Shown here piece by piece: positions 36,422 to 46,400 of a stretch of DNA of 64,000 bases. The notes beneath the pieces were generated by a model. It had not been told where the DNA came from. It saw only the letters and a program-made list of their open reading frames with translations, and did not search any database. Numbering within the stretch: position 1 is the stretch's first letter; each line of letters starts with the position of its first letter. The stretch covers positions 1 to 64,000 of the forward strand of contig NZ_SWKN01000006.1 in NCBI RefSeq assembly GCF_005871185.1. Reading direction: 5' to 3'. This stretch comes from Limnobacter alexandrii (GTDB lineage Bacteria > Pseudomonadota > Gammaproteobacteria > Burkholderiales > Burkholderiaceae_B). The translations under genes and the position numbers were made by a program.

Positions 36422-36441
36422 AAAACCGTAATTACAGTTTT
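36422..36441. promoter_or_regulatory. candidate operator palindrome
   Basis: The sequence AAAACCGTAATTACAGTTTT is symmetric except for one base pair per arm. Its size and A/T-rich ends fit a TetR-family operator. The TetR gene lies on the same strand just upstream of this region, so it may control the DUF1302 unit. This is inference. Confidence 0.45.
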
Positions 36442-36546
36442 AGTTATTTAGAGTGCTCTGACTAAAAATGTACCACTGGAGTAACATGAAATGTTGCGCG
36501 AATTGTCAATACTCGCAATTTAGTAGTAATTTCACTACAAGGCCTG

Positions 36547-37206
36547 TCAGGACTTGATTCCGAGGTATCGGCTTACCACATTCTGAATTCGTGTTTCAAA
36601 TTCTTGAGTTCGGAATTTGACGGGACCAGCATCGCGCAGGCGGGCATTGTGAAGTGCTCCGTAAACCACTTGAATGGCAAAACCCAAGGCCCGCAGGGGG
36701 TCTGGGTGAACGGTGCTGTCGATGTGTTGCAACAGGGGTTTTGACACTGTGGTGATGAAACCAAGACCGACGTCACGCATGGGCGTTGAGTCGATAAAAC
36801 CCTTGGATTCACGAATAAACGCTTCAGTCAAAATTGAGCTGTATTCACCCTGAAAAATACCTACAAGAAAACTGACTACTTCGTCGCATATCACCTTGCC
36901 ATCCACACCAATCCAGTTTCGGTCATCAAACTGACTGGCTGCGCTCATGAGCAATTCCTGGCAGCTTTCGGCAATCAGGGCATCGAAGTAGCTTTCCTTG
37001 TCCTCAAAGCGACTGTAAAACGAACCCACCGTGCAACCGGCTTCGGTGCAAATGTCTTTGATGGAAATTTCCTCGAGCACGCGAGTGTGCAGCAACTTGC
37101 GCCCAGCTTTAAGCAGGTCGTATCGTTTTTGAAGACTGCGCGCCTGCATGGCAGGACGAACACCTTGGGTATTTTCTACGGCTTCGGCTTTGGCTTGATT
37201 TTTCAC
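36547..37206 (-). CDS. TetR family transcriptional regulator
   Basis: A 219-residue one-component regulator. The N-terminal helix-turn-helix (about residues 25-75) includes LEEISIKDICTEAGCTVGSF and the family-typical FYSRFEDKESYFDALI. The C-terminal ligand-binding domain is all helical and unassigned. It lies between the secreted hydrolase gene and the DUF1302 unit, all on the minus strand, and probably governs one or both. A strong hairpin in the 57-base gap upstream of its start may separate its transcription from the hydrolase. Confidence 0.92.
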   Translation of the reverse strand: MKNQAKAEAVENTQGVRPAMQARSLQKRYDLLKAGRKLLHTRVLEEISIKDICTEAGCTVGSFYSRFEDKESYFDALIAESCQELLMSAASQFDDRNWIGVDGKVICDEVVSFLVGIFQGEYSSILTEAFIRESKGFIDSTPMRDVGLGFITTVSKPLLQHIDSTVHPDPLRALGFAIQVVYGALHNARLRDAGPVKFRTQEFETRIQNVVSRYLGIKS

Positions 37207-37217
37207 TGGAAATAAGC

Positions 37218-37238
37218 GCGCCCACGTGGAGTGGGCGC
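37218..37238 (-). terminator. hairpin between hydrolase and TetR genes
   Basis: GCGCCCAC at 37218-37225 pairs perfectly with GTGGGCGC at 37231-37238 around a five-base loop. On the minus strand a modestly T-rich stretch follows. It may terminate or attenuate transcription from the hydrolase gene before TetR. Confidence 0.5.
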
Positions 37239-37263
37239 TGCGAGTAATCGATTAATAGCCGGA

Positions 37264-39399
37264 TTATGGCATTAAATTTTGCAATGTGGGTAAATTCAAA
37301 GTGCCGCGTAGCGCCACCAAAGGGGTGATCAAGTCGCGCGACGCGGTAGCCAAGTATTGCGGATGGTAGCCATACACCAGCAAACCCAGCGTTTCGCCTT
37401 CGGCCAGGCGCTCGGCCACACCGGTCATTTCCACATGGCGGGTGCCAAATCCGCGCACCGGTGTCACCTGGTCATCAATCAATCGCCAGGCTCCGTTGCG
37501 GTTCACACCCAAACCGACAAACAGCATGGGGTCACAACCAGGCTCTAGCCCGGCCAGACCGATTGGAGACATCGCTGTGGCCGCGTAAATTTGACTGCAC
37601 AGCGGATTCATCAGCATGTCCACAGGTGGCGCAAGCTCGAACGTGGCGGTTGGAATACCGGCAATGGTATTGACACCAGCGGGTAATTCGATGGGCATGA
37701 CCGCGGGGGCGAAGGGATAGCGCAAAATACCTGTGGCCGCACTGGTCAGCACATTGAGCGGATCTGCACCTGGGGTGAAATCAACGGCAATCGGCTGCAA
37801 ATCAGCTTGCGTGGCCTGGCCTTTGGCTGCAGGCCCTAACTTGGTGAATAGTGTATTTTCATTCACCCAGACCGCGGCATTTTCTGAGGCCTCGCCTTGC
37901 CCCACATCGTCGTTCAAGCTTAGGCAAACCTTGCCTTTGTTGGCGGCAAGAGTGGTGAATGCATTGGACTCACTGGAATTTTTTATGGCTGCAGCTTCTT
38001 GGGGTGTGAACAACTTTTCTACGAGAAACGCGAACTGCGCCTCGGGTATGGAGAGATCACCACAGGCAAAGGGACCGCCAGGTTTCTGGAACTCAATTTC
38101 ATTCAAACCATTTTGGGCACCCTGCTCGGTCAAATCTGCCAAGCCCGGCACCATGGAGAGCGACAGGGGCAAAATGTGACCGCTTTGGTGTGTGAGAAAA
38201 CGCACGTCGGCTTTCTTGCCCTTGTCGTCTTCAAGCGCGCGGTAGCAGGCGAAGTTGTGAAACCCGTCGTTGAAGTTGAACAAGGTGTCGCGGAACCCTT
38301 GGGTGAACAAAATATCCACAGGCTCGGGCGTTTTCTGGGCCAGGCCTGGCGTTACTTCACTTTGCAGGAAGGTTTGCGCACCGGGGGCTTCAGCATCGCA
38401 CCAGTAGCTGGGGCTGTGATAGCGGAAAAACTCCAGCGCGCCTTCCGGAAAACGGTTGGCTGTGGCACCACGCAACAGGGTTTCGCGAATCAAATTGTCT
38501 TGGCCGCTGGTTTGCAAGGCCATTGGGTCGCCGGCCTGCAATTTGGGGCTGAGCGAACCCGATTCGCCACCAGCCACCAGCAACAAAGCCCAGCCCGACT
38601 TCACGGTGCCGGTGGGTTTGATACCACCCGCTGCCGGCTCAAAATTCTCAATGCCATAGGCACCACCCGGGTTCAGGCTGTAGCGCAGGTCGTTCCAGGT
38701 GATGTCGGGGGTCAAGGCATCCAGCCGCGTCAGAGGATCCACATTGTGAATCAGCAACTGGTACCCACCGCCATAGCTTCCACCAGTGGCACCGGCCACC
38801 ATATTGAATTCGCGATCACCCGCAGGCTTGTTGTTGCTGTAACGCAACCAGTCCAGGTTGTCCTCGGCCCAATCCAGAATTTGAAGCAGGTCTTGCCCTT
38901 CGAAATCGGGGCCCATAACACGCACAGAGCCACCACTTTCCCCAAAGCCGCGCTGATCAATGCTGATAACACCGGCCCCCGCCTCGATCAGCTTGCCCAT
39001 AATGCCGCGCGGGCTGGTCGCCCGTGCGCCGCCATAGCCATGGCCTTCAAGCACAACAGGATTGCCCAAGCGACAATTGAACTGCGCCGGTTCAAACACC
39101 GTGAATGCAATGTTGTGGCCGCTGGCCGACTGCAAGTTCACGCTGTAACTGTTGCCACCTGCCCTGGGCTGGGTGGCGTTGTCGCTGCAAGCAGTAGATG
39201 TGAACTGACGTTGCACCGAATCGGGATTCTTGAAATTGGCCACGACCGCAATCGCTGGCTCTACCTCTTCATTGGGATTGGTGGGGTTGTTGGGGCCGCC
39301 CGCAGTCAACGGCGCGTCATCGCTGCCACAAGCTGCCAAGCCCAAGGAGGCGCCGAGCAAGGCGGTCATCCAGAGTTTGCGAATAGGTACTGCCGTCAT
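37264..39399 (-). CDS. secreted lipoprotein alpha/beta hydrolase (S15/CocE-like)
   Basis: A 711-residue lipoprotein. I start it at MTAVPIRKLWMTALLGASLG, eight bases after a GGAG, which gives a lipobox ending LAAC; six upstream residues are dropped. The alpha/beta-hydrolase core has the nucleophile Ser208 in GATGGSYGGGYQ. A candidate acid is the Asp in QGFRDTLFNF and a candidate His is in THQSGHILP. The early segment GYGGARATSP and SIDQRGFGESGG match the X-Pro dipeptidyl-peptidase/CocE type. It could be a peptidase or esterase at the cell surface; the substrate is unknown. Confidence 0.8.
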   Translation of the reverse strand: MTAVPIRKLWMTALLGASLGLAACGSDDAPLTAGGPNNPTNPNEEVEPAIAVVANFKNPDSVQRQFTSTACSDNATQPRAGGNSYSVNLQSASGHNIAFTVFEPAQFNCRLGNPVVLEGHGYGGARATSPRGIMGKLIEAGAGVISIDQRGFGESGGSVRVMGPDFEGQDLLQILDWAEDNLDWLRYSNNKPAGDREFNMVAGATGGSYGGGYQLLIHNVDPLTRLDALTPDITWNDLRYSLNPGGAYGIENFEPAAGGIKPTGTVKSGWALLLVAGGESGSLSPKLQAGDPMALQTSGQDNLIRETLLRGATANRFPEGALEFFRYHSPSYWCDAEAPGAQTFLQSEVTPGLAQKTPEPVDILFTQGFRDTLFNFNDGFHNFACYRALEDDKGKKADVRFLTHQSGHILPLSLSMVPGLADLTEQGAQNGLNEIEFQKPGGPFACGDLSIPEAQFAFLVEKLFTPQEAAAIKNSSESNAFTTLAANKGKVCLSLNDDVGQGEASENAAVWVNENTLFTKLGPAAKGQATQADLQPIAVDFTPGADPLNVLTSAATGILRYPFAPAVMPIELPAGVNTIAGIPTATFELAPPVDMLMNPLCSQIYAATAMSPIGLAGLEPGCDPMLFVGLGVNRNGAWRLIDDQVTPVRGFGTRHVEMTGVAERLAEGETLGLLVYGYHPQYLATASRDLITPLVALRGTLNLPTLQNLMP

Positions 39400-39483
39400 G
39401 GTGTTGTCTCCTGCCACGGTATTGGTGTGTTATCCCTTTGTTACCGGGACGTGACAGGAAATGGATGTTGCAGAAGTGTCGGG

Positions 39484-40371
39484 TTACCGACACTTCACTG
39501 CAGCTGACACACATTGTGACAGCCATTTGCAAACCCGCTCAAACCGGGTTCCAAAGGTGTAGCGTGATTCACTGCCCTCGGAAGAACGGCCATAATCTGC
39601 ATCCAAACCCATGATGCTGCCGCGGTAGCGGGATTTACCCACCAACATGTCGTCGCTTTGGGCGCGAATCAACCGTGGATGTACCGCACGCCAGGGCCAG
39701 GGCTGGGCAGGTGGCTGTGTTTCGCGCCCCTCAGCGATTTCAATCAGTTCATGAACACTGGGCAAGCGCCAAGCCCTCATTTGAGCGTCGTTTAACAAAT
39801 GGCTGGGCGTGCAGGCCAACAGGAGTTGGGCCTGGATTTTAAGGGGCAGGGCTTCGATTGAGAGACAACCACCTACACCATTTTTGGGTGCAACCCCGTC
39901 GGGCAACGCACGATTTAACAAGGCCATGGACTGTTCACACAGTTCCGATTGTGCGTGAAGCAAACGCGCCCGGAGCTGATCTGTGACGGTGTTGTCGTGC
40001 CTCGACCTTAGAAAACGCAAGTCGGTTTGTACGGATTTGCCCTTATGGTTAAAGCCAGCCAGCTGCGACCGTGCAGCGAACAACCGTTGGGCGTGCAGAG
40101 AAGCAGATTGAGCATCAATTTGGCGGGGCTTCGATAGTGCAAGTGATTCAAGCAGACTATCCACTCGCGAGGACGCTGTGGCCCCGGAAATGGCACTGGA
40201 CTGCGGGGTCAGTGAAGGAATCGCACGTGGGGCCAGGGTTGGCGTAACAATGCCCGCCACGGCGCCGGAAACTGCGCGGTGTGCAGGCCCCCTGGACGGC
40301 AATTTGAAGTACGAAACACCGTGAATGCCGGCTGACTGGGTTGGCTGGTGCGCGGACGTAGGCGTTGGCAT
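39484..40371 (-). CDS. uncharacterised 295-residue protein
   Basis: I do not recognise this family. The first ~65 residues are low-complexity, rich in Pro, Ser, Thr and Ala, with no signal peptide. The rest is helical with Leu/Gln/Arg-rich segments (SLHAQRLFAARSQLAGF, LLHAQSELCEQSMALLNRAL) and a Trp-rich patch (QPPAQPWPWRAVHPRLIRAQ). It is the last gene of the run that starts with the giant fibre gene, 74 bases after the epimerase-like gene. A regulatory or scaffold role would be a guess. Confidence 0.6.
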   Translation of the reverse strand: MPTPTSAHQPTQSAGIHGVSYFKLPSRGPAHRAVSGAVAGIVTPTLAPRAIPSLTPQSSAISGATASSRVDSLLESLALSKPRQIDAQSASLHAQRLFAARSQLAGFNHKGKSVQTDLRFLRSRHDNTVTDQLRARLLHAQSELCEQSMALLNRALPDGVAPKNGVGGCLSIEALPLKIQAQLLLACTPSHLLNDAQMRAWRLPSVHELIEIAEGRETQPPAQPWPWRAVHPRLIRAQSDDMLVGKSRYRGSIMGLDADYGRSSEGSESRYTFGTRFERVCKWLSQCVSAAVKCR

Positions 40372-40445
40372 GTGTGCAAGCTCCTGAACTCAGATACAAA
40401 ATTTGAACTGCACTGAGTAACAACTCAAACCACTTGGTTCAGGAT

Positions 40446-41615
40446 TTACAGTTGATAAAACGCCCGGTACCACTGAACAAATGAATTCACGCCAGCCTGA
40501 ATACTGGTTGCCGGGGCAAAGCCGGTGGCAGCAGTCAGCATGGTGGTGTCTGCACAACTTTGGCTTTTCTCAAGAATCGGGCCAGTGATGTATTCCTTGA
40601 CTGCGGTTTTCTCCAGCGCCAACTCAAGTGCTGCAATCAAGTCTTCGATAGACACTGGAAGGCTGTTGCCAACATTCAAAATTCGCCAGGGTGCGTTACT
40701 GGTGGCTTGATCCGGCAATTCAACCAACCACACCGGATTGGGTTCGGCGGGTGTGTCGCTGGCTCTCAAGATGGCCTCGACCAGGTCGGTGATGTAGGTG
40801 TAGTCGCGCGTGTTGCGGCCATCGTTGTAAATTTGAATGGGTTTGCCTTCGAGTATGCGCTTGGTGAATGCAAACAGCGCCGAATCTGGTCGCCCCCAAG
40901 GGCCATACACCGAAAAAAACCGCAAGCCAGTGGTGGGCAAATTAAACAGATGGCTGTAGGAATGAGCCATCAGCTCACAGGCGCGCTGGGTGGCTGCATC
41001 CAGACGTTGCGGGTGATTGGCGCTGTCGCGCTCACTCATGGGTTTTTGAAACCCGGCGCCGTACACGGCATGGCTACTGGCATACGTCAGGTGATGTATC
41101 TTGAAGTGCCGACAGGCTTCCAGCAGCGACACAAAACTGTTGATGTTGTTCTGCACGCATTCGGCCGGTTTGTCGTGCGACAAAAACTTGTCGGTTTGCC
41201 CAGCCAAATGAATCACGCGCTGTACTTTGTAGGTTTCAAGACAGTCGTGCAATTCCTTGCCATCGCACAAATCGGCACGCACACTGTGGTACTTGCTTCC
41301 GGTAGCCTTGGCAATCTCCTCCAGCATGGTGAGGCGCTCGCGTTTAAGCCGGGTGTCGTAGTGATTGTTCATCGAATCAAAACCGATTACTTTGTCACCG
41401 CGTTCCAACAGGGCCTTGGCTGTGTGGAACCCAATAAACCCCGCATGCCCCGTGACCAGCACGGTTTGCTTTTGATCGGCCTGTTTGATACGCAAGGGTC
41501 CGATTGCCTCGAGTTCGGCCATTTCCTGGGTTTGGCTGGGTAATGAGTCCGGTTGCGTCACCGAGCTTGGAGAAAGCTTGTCAGGGCCGGGTACGGCCTC
41601 CATTCGAATTGCCAT
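40446..41615 (-). CDS. UDP-glucuronate 4-epimerase-like SDR protein without catalytic Tyr/Lys
   Basis: A ~389-residue extended-SDR protein closest in pattern to UDP-glucuronate/UDP-glucose epimerases. The NAD loop is VTGHAGFIGFHTAKALLERG, and SHLFNLPTTGLRFFSVYGPW is strongly family-like. The catalytic YxxxK motif is changed: the family pattern YAATKK reads DAATQR here, so both Tyr and Lys are lost while the flanking sequence is kept. It also has a ~55-residue N-terminal extension. I prefer ATG at 41615 over a TTG at 41645. It is probably a pseudoenzyme or has altered chemistry. Confidence 0.85.
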   Translation of the reverse strand: MAIRMEAVPGPDKLSPSSVTQPDSLPSQTQEMAELEAIGPLRIKQADQKQTVLVTGHAGFIGFHTAKALLERGDKVIGFDSMNNHYDTRLKRERLTMLEEIAKATGSKYHSVRADLCDGKELHDCLETYKVQRVIHLAGQTDKFLSHDKPAECVQNNINSFVSLLEACRHFKIHHLTYASSHAVYGAGFQKPMSERDSANHPQRLDAATQRACELMAHSYSHLFNLPTTGLRFFSVYGPWGRPDSALFAFTKRILEGKPIQIYNDGRNTRDYTYITDLVEAILRASDTPAEPNPVWLVELPDQATSNAPWRILNVGNSLPVSIEDLIAALELALEKTAVKEYITGPILEKSQSCADTTMLTAATGFAPATSIQAGVNSFVQWYRAFYQL

Positions 41616-41669
41616 AGTGTGCCTATGCCTTGAGACAGTTTGCAAGCCTCCCTTGAAACCAGAAAAAAG

Positions 41670-42251
41670 TCAATCCGGCGGCAACAACGTGTGCAACCGG
41701 AGCAGGGTTATCAATTGATTCACGCACTCGTCCAACGGCGTGACATGTGTCTGCAACACCAAGTCAGCGGAGGCAGGCGGTTCATACGGTGAGTCAATGC
41801 CCGTGAATTCAACAATTTCTCCACGCCTCGCTTTCTGATACAACCCTTTGGGGTCTCGGTACTCGCACACGCTCAGGGGGGTGTCCAGATACACTTCCAG
41901 AAAACGGACGTTGTGCATGCTGCTGCGCACTGCATGGCGATCACGGGCGAAGGGAGAAATCAGTGCCACGATCACAATCAGACCGGCATCGGTCAGCAAC
42001 TGACAAATTTGTCCCGTACGCGTGACTGCCAAGCTACGTGAGTGCGCCGAGAAATCGAGATCCGCGTTCAGACCGCCACGCAAACTGTCCCCATCCAGCA
42101 CCATGGTGTGCATGCCAAGGCGTATCAAACGCTGCTCCAGCGCGATGGCCAAGGTGGTTTTCCCGGTGCCACTTAAACCGGTGAACCACAATACGGCCGG
42201 GGGGTGCCCCTTCAATACCTGTCTCTGGGCAGATTGCGCAAACGCTAGCAC
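41670..42251 (-). CDS. cysC: adenylylsulfate (APS) kinase
   Basis: A 193-residue APS kinase that phosphorylates APS to PAPS. The P-loop is LWFTGLSGTGKTTLAIALE at residues 21-39. VLDGDSLRGGLNADLDFSA and ALISPFARDRHAVR carry the substrate region, and DPKGLYQKARRGEIVEFTG the lid. It uses a GTG start that overlaps the stop of the TIGR03032 gene by seven bases. No cysN, cysD or sulfate-reduction genes are near, so it more likely supplies PAPS for sulfation than for assimilation; this is inference. Confidence 0.88.
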   Translation of the reverse strand: MLAFAQSAQRQVLKGHPPAVLWFTGLSGTGKTTLAIALEQRLIRLGMHTMVLDGDSLRGGLNADLDFSAHSRSLAVTRTGQICQLLTDAGLIVIVALISPFARDRHAVRSSMHNVRFLEVYLDTPLSVCEYRDPKGLYQKARRGEIVEFTGIDSPYEPPASADLVLQTHVTPLDECVNQLITLLRLHTLLPPD

Positions 42252-43375
42252 TCGGCAACCTCGCGACCCACCGACGACTGATCCGCGGCATTGCCAACCT
42301 GAGGTGCAACACCAGCCAATTGATCAATCACCAGCAAACCGGGGTGTTGTGCCTCATCCAGCGACATGACAGCAGCCTGACGACAATCCGGAATCACCAC
42401 GGTATCAAAGAACTCTCTGGCTGCACCTTCAAAGGTAATGGCTTGCATCACGTCGCCGGTGTTCAGATTCACTGCAATCAACTGACACCGGTCGGCAATA
42501 CCAATGGCTTTCAACCTGTCGTGCAATGGGAAATCGGGAATGTAACCGTCATGTCGGGGTTTGCTGATTCCCATCAAGGCATAGTCGCCTACAAAACTCA
42601 GGCCCCGACAATAACCACCCACAAATGCAATACAGTCGTATTGGCCAGTTTTTCGATCAATCCGCCCGAACTCACCTGCGCCACTGTTCAGTACATACAA
42701 TTCGCCATTGTGAATACGAGGGCTGTGCGGTTGAACCAAGCCAGTGCAAACAGCCTCCTGGGTTTGTGCACACCAAACCACCCCACTGTCAAACGGCATG
42801 CCACGCCAACCCGCCGCTTTGTCAGTCACTGCGAAACAGGTGACGTACTTCAGTGCCCCGTTCTCCATGCACATGCCGTTCAAGTGACATCGGTCCTCTG
42901 GCAACAAGGCAGAGATAAAACCTGGGCGCCACACCTCCTGCACACTGTGTGAGGTGCTGGGCGTGACAACACAACTGTACTTGGCGGCGACAAACTGTAC
43001 TTGGCCATCGCCACTGAAAGCCAATTCATGCGCATCCAGATCCCCCGTGAAATGGACACTTCGCGGACTGTAACACCGCTGGTACACCGGGCTTTCAATG
43101 CCCGGGACTGACAAAAGGTTGTGATAAAGACGTACATCTGTTTGACAAGCCACCGCAAGTTGCTCACCGTGCAAGGCCATACCCATGCACAGCGGAAAAT
43201 TGACCACCTGGAAATGAAGGGAGTTGCTTTGTGGCGGAAAGCCGATGACATGCAAATCGCCCATGCTGCGCGTGCCCAGCAACAGACTGAACCCAAGTTT
43301 CTTTTGCAGCTCCACCCACTCCGGATTGCAATGTACTTGCGTGTGCGCTTGCTGACCACCCTGGTTTTGAATCAT
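42245..43375 (-). CDS. TIGR03032/DUF4915 family protein
   Basis: A 376-residue protein of the TIGR03032 family, recognised from CNPEWVELQKKLGFSLLLGT at residues 17-36 and from late segments HSPRIHNGELYVLNSGAGEF and CRGLSFVGDYALMGISKPR. The repeated beta pattern suggests a propeller. No signal peptide is seen. Members are often encoded beside very large repeat proteins and glycan or sulfation genes, which fits here: it lies 77 bases after the giant fibre gene and overlaps the APS kinase gene. Biochemical role is unknown. Confidence 0.83.
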   Translation of the reverse strand: MIQNQGGQQAHTQVHCNPEWVELQKKLGFSLLLGTRSMGDLHVIGFPPQSNSLHFQVVNFPLCMGMALHGEQLAVACQTDVRLYHNLLSVPGIESPVYQRCYSPRSVHFTGDLDAHELAFSGDGQVQFVAAKYSCVVTPSTSHSVQEVWRPGFISALLPEDRCHLNGMCMENGALKYVTCFAVTDKAAGWRGMPFDSGVVWCAQTQEAVCTGLVQPHSPRIHNGELYVLNSGAGEFGRIDRKTGQYDCIAFVGGYCRGLSFVGDYALMGISKPRHDGYIPDFPLHDRLKAIGIADRCQLIAVNLNTGDVMQAITFEGAAREFFDTVVIPDCRQAAVMSLDEAQHPGLLVIDQLAGVAPQVGNAADQSSVGREVAEC

Positions 43376-43452
43376 GACTCCCCCTGCGTGAAGGTACTTT
43401 CCCTGTCGAAAAGCTTATTCCAATACGCAACACACGCATTCACCCAGGGCGG

Positions 43453-46400
43453 TTAACCCATTTTGATCCAGCTGGCCTTGATGGATTTTCCCGCCGCAAT
43501 GACTTTGACCTGGTTACCCTCTGCATACAATTCAATGCCCTCGCTGCTGACCGATACCACCTTGGCTTGCCCCGCGTTCACAATCACCGTGGCTGTGGCG
43601 TAGCTGCCGTCCAATGCGCTTGTGCTGACTGTGTAGTGTCCATCGGATTTGGCGGCGAACAACACTGCGGGCAAACCAACGCCCGCATACACCTGGGTTG
43701 ATCCAGTGTTGACCTGTTCAGCCTGAACCGTGTTGGCCACCGCCGAGTTGGCTCGCAGGTTATTCACTTCCAGTTCGGCAATCCGGGCCATTTCTGCTTC
43801 CAGACGTTGGGCATACAGCGAATTGGCTCGCACTTGCTGTGCAGAGAAATTGCTCGCTTTCAATTCGGCTGCATGAACCGTGATTGACTTGCCATCCTCG
43901 GAAGCCGTGAAATTATTGGCCCAACGTTCATTCATCATGTTGATGAGATCCGTGTTGTTTTTCACACGGCCATCGAGGGAAAACAAGGCGTCATCCAGGC
44001 GTTCAATGGCAGCTTTGTTGGTTTGAATGGCCACTGCATTTTCTGCAATTTTCTGAATGTTCAAATCAATCGCACTTTGCATGCCGTCCATGCGTTTTAC
44101 TGCATCGGTCTTCCAGCCTTCCAGGGAAGTAATGCGTGTGTCGTGCTCGGTGATTCGTTCATCCAGTGCCGTAATTTGTTTACCCTGTGCTTGCACTGTT
44201 TTGTCCAGCGCCTTGACCTGAGTACTGAGTTGCCCTACGCCCATGGCTGCCATCGCACCCAATGCGCTGTAATCCACCGACATCATGCCATCAGCTCGAG
44301 TGGCCACAGCCTCGGGGAACAGGGTCTGAATTTCTTGCGCAATCACACCGATGCGACGACCCAATTCCGGATTGGCCATGTACTGGTAACTGTAGGTTTG
44401 TAACTGCTCAAGGCGACTTAATACGGAAACGGAATCCTGTACCTGGATATTTGTTTTCAGGCGTCGATCCGAACTGGTGTTAAACGCTGTGGCTTGAACA
44501 TAGCCAGTGGCGATCACGTCACCGTTGCCCGCCACACGGAATACAGGAGTGAATGAGCCGTCCGCTTCAAGACGCCCCACCTGTAACTCATCGGTAGTGG
44601 CTGAGCCAAAAGTGTTGTTGTTATCGCCAATTCCAACCCGTAACAAAGACTGATCCGCGGCACTGTTGACTCGATACAGCCCCAATGTGTCAGTGCCTTC
44701 CTGATTTTCGCCAAACCGCAGCAATTGACTTGATGAAACCTGTGCGCTGCTAACATACAGACTCTGCATATCAACCCGCCCCGCAAACACCGCCGACTGA
44801 TCTGGCTTCAATGTGAGCACCGTGTTGTAGGTTTGATCACCCACACCACCAGAACTGCCCTGCCCCACACGGAACTCCAGTCCGTCTTCTGCACCTCCGG
44901 CATCAATTCGCGTTGAGCGTGCTCCGGGGCGAATACGCAAGTGATCCCAGGCTAAGTCATCCACTGACGACATCACTCGCAAATCACGCAGCTGGGTGTA
45001 GTTCGCTGCATTACCCGTGTTCAGGAAAACATTGCCGGTTGCACCAAGCCCGCCAGTCACTTGCAGTTTGTTGGCGGTGCCGTTGTCGCCAGTTGCACCG
45101 ATCACCACATTGTCGGAGGTACGCCCCAACACCACTGTGTTGGAGGTGGTAACTGATGCACTGTCACCAAGTACTGTGGCATTGCTCAAACCGTTGGCCA
45201 CGGTGGCAAAATTACCAATCGCAATGTTGTTGCTGCCTGTGCTTGCACCATTCGCAACCAGGTCACCGATAAAAATGTTGCGATCACCCGAGGTCAACGT
45301 GTTGCCAGACCGGTGACCAATCGCAATGTTGCTGCTGCCCCCAGAAAGCGATGGCATTGCATAATGTCCCAGGGCCGTGTTCGAGCCACCAGTGGTCAGG
45401 TTGTTAAGCGCCGTGTTACCCACTGCCACGTTGTAAGAACCCTGGAAATTTGACAGCGCGTTGGAGCCAATCGCCACACTCTCCGAACCCGTTGCATTGG
45501 ATGCTGCGTATTGACCCATCACCGTCACCAACTGACTGGTCACCATCGCAGAGCCCGCCCCCTGACCCACTACCGTGTTGCCGGATGCTGTGGTGCTGCT
45601 AGTCAGCGCACCGTCGCCGATGGCCACATTGCCACTGCCTGTGGTGTTGTAATACAGCGCATATGATCCCACTGCCGTGTTGTTGTTGCCTGTGGTGTTG
45701 GAATACAAGGCATCAATGCCGAAAGCCGAGTTGTACGAACCGGTGGTATTGAGTTGCATGCTGGAACCACCAACAGCAGTGTTAAAAGTACCGGTGGTGT
45801 TGAATTGCATACTGGATGGACCAACCGCCACGTTGTGTCCACCTGTGGTGTTGAACGACAATGCACTGGCACCCACAGCAGTGTTGCGAACACCCGTCGT
45901 GTTATCGCGCAAGCTTGATCGACCAACGGCAGTATTGTCAAAACCCTCTGTATTAGAACGCATGGACAGATTACCCACTGCAGTATTGCTGTAACCAGTT
46001 GTGTTGCTGAGCAAACTTGCATATCCAACTGCCACGTTGCGTACGCCGGTCGTATTGGAATACATGGCCTGAGAACCTACAGCCGTGTTGTAATAACCCG
46101 AAGTGTTGCTGTACAAACTCTGGTAACCGATTGCGGTGTTTTCATCGCCATAATCATTGCTGAACAAAGCCTGATAGCCCACGCCGGTATTCCAGGAGCC
46201 TGACTCATCGCCATAGCCCAGTGTGTTCATTTGCCCCAACACACCGTCACCGATCGCCACATTGCCCGCACTTTTGCGGCTGGACAAAGCGCCCTGGCCC
46301 AAGCCAAGATTGGGCTCCGAATAAAAGGCTGAACCCGTGTCACTGGCATACCGAAAGGCCAGTTGTGCCGGCACACCCAGTACACTGATCGAGCCCAGAT

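Larger units (their letters stand above)
36172..36546. other. long leader/regulatory region before DUF1302
   Basis: This holds the likely promoter and 5' leader of the minus-strand DUF1302 unit. It is A/T-rich compared with its surroundings. It contains a near-perfect 20-base palindrome (36422-36441), a second dyad (36523-36538), a GCATC/GATGC hairpin (36363-36377), and two short frames behind a strong ribosome-binding site (36254-36345). A weak promoter-like pair on the minus strand, TAGTCA and TAAAAC 16 bases apart, abuts the palindrome. No longer gene is seen. Confidence 0.6.

Noticed and set aside
37999-39507. A 502-codon open frame on the plus strand
   Set aside because: It lies antisense to the secreted hydrolase, which has a lipobox, catalytic motifs and a good ribosome-binding site. 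The antisense protein has no recognisable domain and a composition typical of shadow frames.
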